From JAEEJA01 sp036343175 (GTDB taxonomy: Bacteria; Bacillota; Clostridia; Lachnospirales; Lachnospiraceae), in the NCBI GenBank assembly GCA_036343175.1, contig JAZASR010000005.1:40349-104348 (forward strand): a stretch of DNA of 64,000 bases. Direction: 5' to 3'. The position numbers and the translations under genes are program-made. Numbering within the stretch: position 1 is the stretch's first letter; the number at the start of each line of letters is the position of its first letter. Positions 18,120 to 26,256 of the stretch are shown here, piece by piece. The notes below the pieces were generated by a model that ran no database searches, was not told the origin of the DNA, and saw only the letters and a list, made by a program, of their open reading frames with translations.

Positions 18120-19628
18120 TCATATACTTTTAAGCATCTCAGGGATCTCTGAAGCCAGCATAGTATAAGATTCCCGTGTCTCCACGTACTTATCTGCGCA
18201 TGCCCCATGAAGATATACCGCAAGGGAGGCTGCAGGGAAGTTTTCCATGCCCTGACTTAAGAGCCCAAGCATCATGCCGGCAAGTACGTCTCCTGAACCT
18301 CCTTTGGAGAGGGCTGAGTTTCCGGTGGTATTGATATATATATTGTCATCCTGGCGGACAAGAGTCACTGCATCCTTAAGCACAAGGACAGGAGGCATGG
18401 TGTAGTTCATCATCTCTTCAAGGGTATGAGACCTGATGATCTCCATATCATGACCGGAAAGGCGCTTATATTCCATGAGATGAGGAGTCATTATCTGATT
18501 CGCCTTAAGTAAAGAACATAAGCTTTCCTCAGCAATGATATTCAGGGCATCAGCATCTATCACCACCGGCTTGTCAGTACATTTAAGTACTTCCTTAACA
18601 AGGGATTTCGCAGTCTCGTCCTGTGAGAGTCCCGGACCTATAAGGATCGCGTCTGCCCAGGAAATGTTATCATTTAATGAGCTCAGAGCGGACTGTTTGT
18701 CAACATATGTGTCTAAAAGCGCTTCAGGCAGTTTATCTGCTATAAGCTCTCTGTTGGCTTCGTGAGTAAATACTTTGACAAGACCGGCACCTATCCTGTA
18801 GGCGCCTGAAGCAGAAAGAAATGCAGCACCGGAGTACTTTGAAGAACCGGCTATCACAAGAGCATGACCGAATGAACCTTTATGCTTCCGGCCCCGTCTC
18901 TCGGGAAAGAGATTCTTTATATCATCCTCTGTAAATGTGAATATCCTGGGAGACATACCGCGGACAGCCGTCTCTATGGCTTTTCCCGGGAATACATTCT
19001 TTACTGTCGTGATCCTTCCGGCGTAATCGATGCCCGGATATACCTTAAGACCGACTTTCCCAAGTCCGAATGTCACAGTAATATCTGCCCTGACTGCACA
19101 CCCAAGTACCTGACCGGTATCGCATGAGATACCGGATGGTATGTCGACAGCTATTTTGACAGCAGCTGATGAGTTTATAATCTTAACAGCCCGGAGGAAA
19201 TCACCTTCCATCGGGCGGGAAAGACCGGTGCCAAAGAGGCCGTCTATTATCAGGTCTGCTTTAAAAAATGGAGGAATATCGGTAAGATTCCCCGAAAATT
19301 CATTAAAGTCCATTATCTCAAGCCCCAGCCTTTTAGCTGTCTCGAGCTGGCTTTTAAGAGCAGGAGACTCCCTATGGCCTCCTGTAACGCTCACTATCCT
19401 TACATTCTTTCCCTCATCAGCAAGCATCCTTCCGCAGCAGACAGCATCTCCTCCGTTATTGCCGCATCCAGCAAATACAAGCACATCTCTGATAGCGGGG
19501 AGCTTTAATATCTCATCACGGATACTTTCTGATGCCTTTTCCATAAGCACCAGAGGAGGTATCAGAAAATTTTCCGATGATATCCTGTCCATGGTCTGAG
19601 ACGCTTTTCTGTCAGCAAGAAAATTCAT
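18120..19628 (-). CDS. nnr: Bifunctional NAD(P)H-hydrate epimerase / ADP-dependent dehydratase
   Basis: 502 residues with both halves. The YjeF_N epimerase domain (1-215) has VFAGCGNNGGDAVCCGRMLADEG and the VAVDIPSGISCDTG segment. The C-terminal ribokinase-like domain (about 225-500) has HALVIAGSSKYSGAAFLSASGAYRIGAGLV, VIDADALN and TGNSALSKGGSGDVLAGM, the dehydratase signature. It repairs hydrated NADH and NADPH in the cytoplasm. It lies between acpS and alr. Confidence 0.96.
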   Translation of the reverse strand: MNFLADRKASQTMDRISSENFLIPPLVLMEKASESIRDEILKLPAIRDVLVFAGCGNNGGDAVCCGRMLADEGKNVRIVSVTGGHRESPALKSQLETAKRLGLEIMDFNEFSGNLTDIPPFFKADLIIDGLFGTGLSRPMEGDFLRAVKIINSSAAVKIAVDIPSGISCDTGQVLGCAVRADITVTFGLGKVGLKVYPGIDYAGRITTVKNVFPGKAIETAVRGMSPRIFTFTEDDIKNLFPERRGRKHKGSFGHALVIAGSSKYSGAAFLSASGAYRIGAGLVKVFTHEANRELIADKLPEALLDTYVDKQSALSSLNDNISWADAILIGPGLSQDETAKSLVKEVLKCTDKPVVIDADALNIIAEESLCSLLKANQIMTPHLMEYKRLSGHDMEIIRSHTLEEMMNYTMPPVLVLKDAVTLVRQDDNIYINTTGNSALSKGGSGDVLAGMMLGLLSQGMENFPAASLAVYLHGACADKYVETRESYTMLASEIPEMLKSI

Positions 19629-19715
19629 AAAATTTATCGGACTGCTTAAGACCCACTGATATTTTGTGGTGTGAGGAGCAGCCGGCCTCCTTTCGTTATA
19701 TTACCCGGGTATTCA

Positions 19716-20096
19716 TCATTTTTCATAATTTTCAGCAAGGGCAAAGGCCGCTCCATACCGGTCAGTATCGGAGATAGATATATGGATGTATTTTATCCCC
19801 ATATTATTTGCTATTTCCAGAGCCTGTCCATGGAGCACTATGAAAGGAGCTCCATTATCCTTATGATCGACCTCTATTTCTGATGGGAAGAATACCAGAC
19901 CGGTAGACATGGCCTTGGCTGCTGCCTCCTTGGCAGCAAATATGCCTGCAGCCTTCATGAGCCATACCCTTTTATTTGTACTTTTCATAATATAAGAAAA
20001 CTCCCGGTCTGTGAAAATATGACCGGGCTTTCCCTTATCTATTAACCTTTCGAACCGATCCGTCTCAACGATATCGGTGCCTACTCCAAGAACCAT
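19716..20096 (-). CDS. acpS: Holo-[acyl-carrier-protein] synthase
   Basis: 126 residues from ATG (MVLGVGTDIVETDRFERLI). The Mg-binding Asp in GTDIVE and Glu in FAAKEAAAKAM are present. It transfers phosphopantetheine from CoA to ACP. A TTG four codons upstream (20108) is better placed for the AAGGAG site, so the protein may be four residues longer. First gene of the acpS-nnr-alr series. Confidence 0.93.
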   Translation of the reverse strand: MVLGVGTDIVETDRFERLIDKGKPGHIFTDREFSYIMKSTNKRVWLMKAAGIFAAKEAAAKAMSTGLVFFPSEIEVDHKDNGAPFIVLHGQALEIANNMGIKYIHISISDTDRYGAAFALAENYEK

Positions 20097-20259
20097 ATTC
20101 TTTCTCAAAGATCTCCTTAATATTGATCAGCAATAAAAATTCAGCTCCGTATACTTTTATCTATAACATAATATCACATATCGGGATAAAGCTCTACATA
20201 AGCACGTAAGAAAAGTGAACTACCCACTGTCTAAAGCTTAAGTGAAATTAAAGGCAGCC

Positions 20260-22086
20260 TTAAGTGAGCTGCTCCAACAATCCTTTCAGACCTTCTTTAT
20301 GATAGATATCCTTATAGAAGCTCACTTCATTTCGAATAATGCCGTCCAACGCCCTCATACTGAGGACTTCGACCGGTGCCTTGTCATCGGTGAGTATGTG
20401 GCTGCCTGCAGCATATGGAGAGAGATTGGACTTAAGATCTCCAAGCAGCCCGGCAAGCTCTTTTGCTGAGCCTTTCGGAGCACTGAAACATGCAGGATCC
20501 ATAGCATCAGGATAAATGCCTGTATCCACTGCCCGGTCCAGTGATCTGATATTATCGCCCAGAAGGCTTAATATCTCTTTATTATCCGAAGCAAACAGCT
20601 CACGGTTAGTGCCTGCCGGGACATCAATGGTACAGACCGTATCGAAAACAGTCGAGATAGTGTCTGACAGATATTGATTGATATTGCCCTCGCCCTCTCC
20701 GCGCATGTTCATATTGATCACCATGACCCCATCTCTGTCCAGATGGTCCTTTACCTCTGTAAAGAACTCTTTCGATGACATTTGAAAGGGCACTGAAATA
20801 TCCTGGTAGGCATCGACCATTATGACATTATACTTTTTCTCAACGGCATTGAGATAAGCCCTGCCGTCATAGGTCGTGACCTTAACGTCATCAGGCATTT
20901 GAAAATAGTCCCTTGCCAGGTCTGTGATCTTCTGATCGATCTCAACACCCTCGATATCCGCATTATTAAAATAGCGTTTAAGCTCTGTGGCATATGTGCC
21001 GCTGCCATTGCCAAGGATCAGGACTTTAAGTCTGTCATTGCCCTTATAACGGTCTTTGAGGTATCTGGTATCACTTTTGGGTTCTTCTATATTGTCTTTA
21101 TGGTACCTGGTACTGCCTTCAGTGTCTTCTGTACTGCCTGTGCCGCTTCTTTTATTTTCAGGATCATTATCTTCATTATTATGGCTGAAGACATCGGTCA
21201 TAAAAGGCGCTGCCATTGCGTAATCATAGTACATACCGGTAAGACTTCCATCCTTGACCTTCATGGACTGAACTCCGAAGAGAACGTTCGTTGACAGATA
21301 TGTCGCCCTGTCATCGTCTCTCACCTGAAGATAATTGTATACAGACTCATCCTCAAGAGTCAGGTCATTTTCCCAGAATGCAAAGCTTGTACTCCTGCCG
21401 AATATGCATGAAATACAGAGAATAAATACCGCTATGCCGGAAAATGCAATATTCTTCTTTGCTGTTTTTTCACTAAGGAAATATACAAGTGAGACCGCTG
21501 TTAAAAGTCCGGCAAATATAAGAAATGTTATAGATGTTCCAACTTCAGGTATGGTCACAAATGTAGGCAGGAATGTGCCTATGATAGAACCTATGGTGTT
21601 TGACGCGTAAAGATATCCCACAGTCCTGCCATTATCCTCAAGACTGTCAGTTGAGTACTTTACAAGACAGGGGCTCACGGTTCCAAGCAGGAATAACGGA
21701 AATACAAATATAATGAAGCAGCTTGCGAAGGCGGCCCAGATGAGATAATTCTGATCAACGGCAAGTATAATGAGTCCTGAGATACCGAGTATCACATACT
21801 TTCCAAGTACGGGTATAAGCGCCGTCCATATGCCGGCTATGATCAGTCTCCTGTAAAGTATGTCAGGATCGGGATCCTTATCGGCGCTTCGTCCGCCGAA
21901 TACGTTGCCCAGAGCCATTGCTATCATTATGGTCCCGATGATGATGGTCCACACTATCTGCGACGAACTGAAATATGGCGACAGAAGCCTGCTGGCACCG
22001 AGTTCTATGGCCATGACCGCGATACCTGATATGAATTCCGTAAGATAGAGGAACAGCTTGTTTTTAAGTATTTTTCTGTATTTCAT
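20260..22086 (-). CDS. Fused membrane/spermidine synthase-like protein
   Basis: 608 residues from ATG at 22086 (MKYRKILKN); other in-frame ATGs lie upstream, none with a good site. Residues 10-235 form about seven membrane helices in the 'fused MFS/spermidine synthase' arrangement. After a charged insert (about 290-345) comes a Rossmann methyltransferase-like domain: VLILGNGSGTYATELKRY, EGVEIDQKITDLARDYF, DGRAYL and MVDAYQDISVPF. The polyamine-binding acidic residues of true spermidine synthases are not clearly kept, so the substrate is unknown. A low-complexity acidic, basic patch sits inside the insert. Confidence 0.75.
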   Translation of the reverse strand: MKYRKILKNKLFLYLTEFISGIAVMAIELGASRLLSPYFSSSQIVWTIIIGTIMIAMALGNVFGGRSADKDPDPDILYRRLIIAGIWTALIPVLGKYVILGISGLIILAVDQNYLIWAAFASCFIIFVFPLFLLGTVSPCLVKYSTDSLEDNGRTVGYLYASNTIGSIIGTFLPTFVTIPEVGTSITFLIFAGLLTAVSLVYFLSEKTAKKNIAFSGIAVFILCISCIFGRSTSFAFWENDLTLEDESVYNYLQVRDDDRATYLSTNVLFGVQSMKVKDGSLTGMYYDYAMAAPFMTDVFSHNNEDNDPENKRSGTGSTEDTEGSTRYHKDNIEEPKSDTRYLKDRYKGNDRLKVLILGNGSGTYATELKRYFNNADIEGVEIDQKITDLARDYFQMPDDVKVTTYDGRAYLNAVEKKYNVIMVDAYQDISVPFQMSSKEFFTEVKDHLDRDGVMVINMNMRGEGEGNINQYLSDTISTVFDTVCTIDVPAGTNRELFASDNKEILSLLGDNIRSLDRAVDTGIYPDAMDPACFSAPKGSAKELAGLLGDLKSNLSPYAAGSHILTDDKAPVEVLSMRALDGIIRNEVSFYKDIYHKEGLKGLLEQLT

Positions 22087-22156
22087 GATGATATTACTGC
22101 TTACCTTTCTCTGAAACATAAACACACCATGGTCATTATACCATAAAGCCTTTGTC

Positions 22157-22185
22157 TTTACCTTTTTTAGTAATAATGCTATAAT
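22157..22185 (+). promoter_or_regulatory. Candidate promoter of the UDP-sugar pyrophosphorylase gene
   Basis: TTTACC (22157-22162), 17 bases, perfect TATAAT (22180-22185); about 55 bases upstream of the start codon. Confidence 0.45.
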
Positions 22186-22240
22186 AAAGTACTTTCCGTT
22201 TAAAGATCGTATCATTATTTTCGTATATGGAGGAATTATT

Positions 22241-23470
22241 ATGAATTACAATGAAGCAGAGAAAAAGCTAAAAAAGTACGGTCAGGACCACGTCCTCAAG
22301 TACTATGATCAGATAAATGATGACGAAAAGAAAGCACTGCTCGATCAGATCGGGTCGGCTGACTTCTCTGTTATCGAAAGCTCCATAGAAGCCATGGAGG
22401 CTCCTGCCAAGGAGCATAAAATATCTCCGATCGAAGCTTTGAAGCTGCCGGAGATCGGAGACTCTATGGATAAGTATAAGAATATCGGTCTGGATGCGAT
22501 AAAGGCCGGCAAGGTCGGTGCCGTGCTTCTTGCAGGCGGCATGGGCACAAGACTTGGAGCTGAAGGCCCCAAGGGTGTCTTCAATATCGGAAAGACCAGG
22601 GAAGTATATATATTCCAGAGGATCATCGAGAACATGCTTGACGTTGTTAAAGAGGCCGGCTGCTTCATTCATCTCTTTGTCATGACAAGCGACAAGAACG
22701 ATGAAGAGACGAGGAACTTCTTTGAAGCCCACCAATACTTCGGCTATGATAAGGGCTTCGTATCATTCTTCAAACAGGATATGGCACTTGCCACGGATGT
22801 AAACGGCAAAGTCTATATGTCTTCAAAGTACCATATTGCTGATTCTCCAAATGGCAATGGAGGGTGGTTCCTGTCACTTAAGAAGTCGGGACTTCTGGAC
22901 GTGATCCATAATGAAGGCATAGAATGGCTTAACTGCTTCGCAGTCGATAACGTTCTTCAAAGAATAGCGGATCCTGTATTTATCGGTGCTGTGATCGATC
23001 ATGGAGATAAGTGCGGTTCCAAGGTTGTCCGCAAGGCAGACCCTGATGAAAAGGTAGGCGTTATGTGTCTCAAGGACGGCCACCCGTCTGTTATCGAATA
23101 TTATGAAATGACTCCAAAGCTTCGCGATACCAGGACTTCTGATGGTGAGTATGCATACAACTTCGGAGTTATATTAAATTACCTCTTTGACGTCCAGTCA
23201 CTTGAAGAGATCGCTTCCTCACGCCTGCCGTGGCACGTGGTCAATAAAAAGATCCCTTATCTCGATGAGAATGGAGACCTTATATCTCCGGAAGAACCTA
23301 ATGGATATAAGTATGAGACTCTCATCCTCGATATGGTGGAGATGTTCGATTCGTGCCTGCCATTCGAAGTAGTAAGAGAAAAGGAATTCGCACCTGTAAA
23401 GAATAAGACAGGGGTCGATTCCGTTGAGTCGGCGCAGAAGCTTCTGGAGGAAAATGGTTATACGCTGTGA
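22241..23470 (+). CDS. UDPGP-family UDP-sugar (probably UDP-N-acetylglucosamine) pyrophosphorylase
   Basis: 409 residues, ATG behind ATGGAGG. The nucleotide-binding loop VLLAGGMGTRLGAEGPKGVFNIG and the central NGNGGWF segment identify the eukaryote-like UDPGP type 1 family (AGX/UAP1). It would use UTP and a sugar-1-phosphate to give UDP-sugar and pyrophosphate. Whether GlcNAc-1-P or another sugar is used cannot be read off. It is a monocistronic unit closed by a strong terminator. Confidence 0.88.
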   Translation: MNYNEAEKKLKKYGQDHVLKYYDQINDDEKKALLDQIGSADFSVIESSIEAMEAPAKEHKISPIEALKLPEIGDSMDKYKNIGLDAIKAGKVGAVLLAGGMGTRLGAEGPKGVFNIGKTREVYIFQRIIENMLDVVKEAGCFIHLFVMTSDKNDEETRNFFEAHQYFGYDKGFVSFFKQDMALATDVNGKVYMSSKYHIADSPNGNGGWFLSLKKSGLLDVIHNEGIEWLNCFAVDNVLQRIADPVFIGAVIDHGDKCGSKVVRKADPDEKVGVMCLKDGHPSVIEYYEMTPKLRDTRTSDGEYAYNFGVILNYLFDVQSLEEIASSRLPWHVVNKKIPYLDENGDLISPEEPNGYKYETLILDMVEMFDSCLPFEVVREKEFAPVKNKTGVDSVESAQKLLEENGYTL

Positions 23471-23526
23471 TCTGCTTGAAAGTTTTTTTCGGAGGGTCAG
23501 CAATTTTTCAATAAGATAAAACAACA

Positions 23527-23562
23527 AAAAAGCACCGGATACGTACCGTATCCGGTGCTTTT
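23527..23562 (+). terminator. Rho-independent terminator after the UDPGP gene
   Basis: AAAAGCACCGGATACG, loop TACC, then the perfect complement and TTTT. Symmetric A and T runs let it also serve the convergent gene ending at 23595. Confidence 0.92.
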
Positions 23563-23594
23563 ATCATTATTCTCTGAAATATTATGCAGTATCT

Positions 23595-25013
23595 TTATTC
23601 TTTGTTATCCTCTGATCCTTCTTCTTCGTCGGAATCTTCGTCATCATCTGTATCTTCGTCATCATCGGAATCTTCGTCATCATCGGAATCTTCGTCATCA
23701 TCGGAATCTTCGTCATCATCTGTATCTTCGCCATCATCGGCTCCTGATCCTTTAGTCACCTGATCTTCATCAGGATCGTCCTCTTCATCATCCGCAGGGT
23801 CTGAGTCCGGATCCTCGTCGTAGCCCATGATCCTGTTGAAGAAATCATTGACTATGAGTTCAAGGAATGATCTGTCTTCGTCCGGATATTGGCGGAAAAG
23901 AGTGGCACGGATGCGTCCGAGTATTGTGAGGTCATTCTCCTCTACTGCTGCATCCTGGTCCTTCCAGCTGTCGATCGTATCTTCATCAACATTTTCCATG
24001 AGCCAGGAAAGTTTTTCCTTATAGGACTTTTCTTCCTCCTCTTCACCATCAAGATATTCCCTAGCCTTTGCTATGCAGCGGATGCCGTAAATAAGCATTA
24101 TGGCAAATATCAGCTCTATGATGATATACATTACCTTTGAGTAGGATACGGGGATAACATTGAAGTATGAAAGACAGATGTATATGGTGCCTATGATGCC
24201 AAGGATCAGCCACATGGCGCCGGAGGTCCTTTCATCTGTATACCTCTCCTTAAGCATCTTATATTCTTTAGCCGGTGCAGCAACGCTGAAAAGCTCGTCG
24301 CGTTCTTCCTCTTCTTCTGTTTTGCTGTTTATATGAGATCTCGTGCGCTTTTTCTTACCGGTCGATCCGGACTCATCATCGTCCTCATCATCTTCTTCAG
24401 TTTCATCATCATCTTCTTCAGAGTCATCTTTATCGTCTGCTTCCCTGCCGGAGGCATCTTTTTCTTCATCGGATCCATCTTCTGTCTCATCTTCAAATCC
24501 GTCAGTATCTTCAGATTCCTCATTCTCTGAGTCTTTATCTTCATCATCGGAATCATCAGCTTCCGATCCTTTCTCATCTGCAGACCCCTCATTCTCTGAA
24601 GTATCATTTTCAGCTTCATCGGCATCATCGTCTGAGTCATAAGCCCCCTCATCAGCATCAGAGTTTTCCTCTTCGCCGCCCGTATCACCTGCGGAAAACT
24701 TAGCGCTTTCTAGCGCTTCAAGGACCTGGTCCGGGTCAAAAAAGTTCATGGCGCTTTCTGCCTTGGCATACTTTTTCTTTGCTATCGAGATAATATATGT
24801 CTCTTTGTCTTCGTCATAGTCCGTGAATATCTCATCTTCACCATCGAGACCATTGCTCTTAAGAAAGTTCACGCAAAGATCCATGACCTTTTCATCATCA
24901 AATTCACAAAGCTCTTTAGTGACCGGACGGAGCTTTTCTACCAAAGGCACACCGCAGTCAGGACAGACTGTGATGCCCTCTCTGTATTCAGATCTGCATT
25001 TTGGACAAAACAT
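23595..25013 (-). CDS. Zinc-ribbon, two-helix membrane protein with very acidic low-complexity regions
   Basis: 472 residues from ATG at 25013. It opens with a four-Cys zinc ribbon (CPKCRSEYREGITVCPDCG), then a small DUF2007-like alpha/beta segment (about 40-95). An Asp/Glu/Ser-rich stretch follows (about 115-225), then two membrane helices (WLILGIIGTIYICLSYF, MYIIIELIFAIMLIYG), a cytoplasmic helical domain and an extreme acidic tail built of DDDEDS hexads. No enzyme motif. The start has only a weak AGG site. Function unknown; similar zinc-ribbon/DUF2007 membrane proteins are common in Clostridia. Confidence 0.8.
   Translation of the reverse strand: MFCPKCRSEYREGITVCPDCGVPLVEKLRPVTKELCEFDDEKVMDLCVNFLKSNGLDGEDEIFTDYDEDKETYIISIAKKKYAKAESAMNFFDPDQVLEALESAKFSAGDTGGEEENSDADEGAYDSDDDADEAENDTSENEGSADEKGSEADDSDDEDKDSENEESEDTDGFEDETEDGSDEEKDASGREADDKDDSEEDDDETEEDDEDDDESGSTGKKKRTRSHINSKTEEEEERDELFSVAAPAKEYKMLKERYTDERTSGAMWLILGIIGTIYICLSYFNVIPVSYSKVMYIIIELIFAIMLIYGIRCIAKAREYLDGEEEEEKSYKEKLSWLMENVDEDTIDSWKDQDAAVEENDLTILGRIRATLFRQYPDEDRSFLELIVNDFFNRIMGYDEDPDSDPADDEEDDPDEDQVTKGSGADDGEDTDDDEDSDDDEDSDDDEDSDDDEDTDDDEDSDEEEGSEDNKE
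23631..23739. repeat. 18-bp coding tandem repeat (six units) in the acidic tail
   Basis: Repeats of TCTTCGTCATCATCGGAA with single variants (TGT for GAA), each coding a DDDEDS or DDDEDT hexad on the minus strand. In-frame copy-number change would lengthen or shorten the tail without disrupting the gene. Confidence 0.85.
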
Positions 25014-25130
25014 TTGCTTTACCTGCTTTCTATATATTAGCAAAAGACAAGAGCCCGGACTTCTGTACGTGTTTTGCCGATAAAAGAAGTGTCAGTCAGA
25101 CGTCTCTGCCAGAACTTAATATTACCATAA

Positions 25131-25169
25131 AAAAAGCAGCATGTCATAAAATCATGACATGCCGCTTTA
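25131..25169 (-). terminator. Rho-independent terminator after rplS
   Basis: GCAGCATGTCAT and ATGACATGCCGC form a 12-13 bp stem with a six-base loop, with T-rich DNA following on the minus strand. It lies 30 bases after the rplS stop. Confidence 0.88.
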
Positions 25170-25198
25170 ATTTCATAATTGAATTCTTAAGCGCTGGA

Positions 25199-25546
25199 TT
25201 ATTTGATAACTTCCTTGACCTTAGCAGCCTTACCAACTCTGTCACGAAGATAGAAAAGCTTAGCGCGCCTTGCGTGACCCTTACGAACCACCTTGATATC
25301 CTTAACGATAGGTGAATGAAGAGGCCATGTCTTCTCAACACCTACACCGTTAGAGATCTTTCTGACTGTGAATGTCTCTCTTACGCCGGTACCCTGTCTC
25401 TTGATAACTGTTCCCTCGTAGATCTGATCACGTGTCTTATCGCCTTCCTTGACAACAGCTACTACCTTAACAGTATCACCTGTGTTGAACTCAGGGAGCT
25501 TGTCCTTCTTCTGTGCATCTTCAATTTCCTTGATAATGCTTTCCAT
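25199..25546 (-). CDS. rplS: 50S ribosomal protein L19
   Basis: 115 residues from ATG at 25546, which has AAAGGAGG upstream; an open extension to 25603 lacks a site. PEFNTGDTVKVVAVVKEGDKTRDQIYEGTVIKRQGTGVRETFTVRKISNGVGVEKTWPLHSP and the basic C-terminus are canonical. It sits at the interface of the ribosomal subunits. Monocistronic, with its own promoter about 150 bases upstream and a terminator downstream. The usual neighbours trmD and rimM are not adjacent. Confidence 0.98.
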   Translation of the reverse strand: MESIIKEIEDAQKKDKLPEFNTGDTVKVVAVVKEGDKTRDQIYEGTVIKRQGTGVRETFTVRKISNGVGVEKTWPLHSPIVKDIKVVRKGHARRAKLFYLRDRVGKAAKVKEVIK

Positions 25547-25700
25547 TGTTATGTTTCCTCCTTTAAGTGTCGACGTTCTTAATACTTGATCTGTATGATG
25601 CAAAACAAAATGATTATTATGACCTTACTTAAAAAGTCCTGTGTCCATATTCACCATAACCGTAACAGCGGAACATCTCTATTTAATCAGCAACTTAAAT

Positions 25701-25729
25701 ATCATACCAAAATGCAGGTCTCCTGTCAA
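25701..25729 (-). promoter_or_regulatory. rplS promoter with about 145-base leader
   Basis: Consensus TTGACA (25724-25729), 17 bases, TATGAT (25701-25706) on the minus strand. The long leader (25547 to about 25694) leaves room for an autoregulatory L19 leader, but I did not recognise its consensus. Confidence 0.8.
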
Positions 25730-25812
25730 CAATAATATTCATAATAAGTATAAGCCTTATAAGTCACATTCGATAATGTCTAAAAAAGCATACATAATTA
25801 AAAACACGGAAT

Positions 25813-25921
25813 GAGCCAGGTGTGTATAGGTTGGCAATAAGGTTGAGGAAGCTATACATAAATGAGAACAGAATAGGAGCCAGGCGTGTATAGGTTAACA
25901 ATAGTACTCGTTAATCTATAC
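25813..25921. repeat. Two 64-bp spaced hairpin repeats
   Basis: GAGCCAGG(T/C)GTGTATAGGTT occurs at 25813 and 25877. Each copy folds: TGTATAG with CTATACA in the first, and a 12-bp stem GTATAGGTTAAC (25888-25899) with GTTAATCTATAC (25910-25921) in the second. No coding frame. Confidence 0.7.
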
Positions 25922-26130
25922 TATGATCAGGTAAAGCTCTTCTGGACTGTCCGCATCGGTTGGCAAAAACAAACCTTTTGAACTTGCCAATAACAGGCAA
26001 GTTCATATGCAGGGGCACAACCGAAGGAGAGTCTCAAGGTTAGAAGCACTAAAGTGAAAAGTAAAGCGAAAGCGCGTCCTTAAAACCTTACCTGACCACA
26101 AAGTGCAATAAAATTTAAAAGGCTGATGAT
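25922..26130. repeat. Palindromic intergenic repeat, copy B (left arm degraded)
   Basis: The right half aligns with copy A at 4734: ACCGNAAGGAG, GGTTAGAAGC, AAGCGAAAGCG, CTGACCACAAAGTGC, then GGCTGATGAT. The left arm keeps only TATGATCAGGTAA. A perfect 9-bp stem GAACTTGCC/GGCAAGTTC (25980-26004), absent from copy A, lies inside. The whole 25730-26168 interval has no gene. Confidence 0.7.
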
Positions 26131-26168
26131 GAAAGAAAATCGGAAATATCTAAAAAAGTATAAAATAA

Positions 26169-26204
26169 AGATCCTCACAGGACTTATGTCCTGTGAGGAT
26201 CTAA
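26169..26204 (-). terminator. Rho-independent terminator after the aminotransferase gene
   Basis: Perfect 15-bp stem AGATCCTCACAGGAC with loop TTAT, followed on the minus strand by TTTATTTTAT. It closes the 31705-26257 operon. Confidence 0.92.
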
Positions 26205-26256
26205 GGAGTGTATGCGGGTCGGTGCTTAAAACGCACCGGCTTACAAAGTGAAAGAA

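Noticed and set aside
24343..24642. Ser-rich plus-strand frame opposite the zinc-ribbon gene
   Set aside because: A by-product of the GAT/GAA-rich acidic coding repeats on the other strand.
25547..25700. L19 autoregulatory leader RNA
   Set aside because: The leader has the right place and length, but I could not match its consensus by eye; a covariance search would decide.
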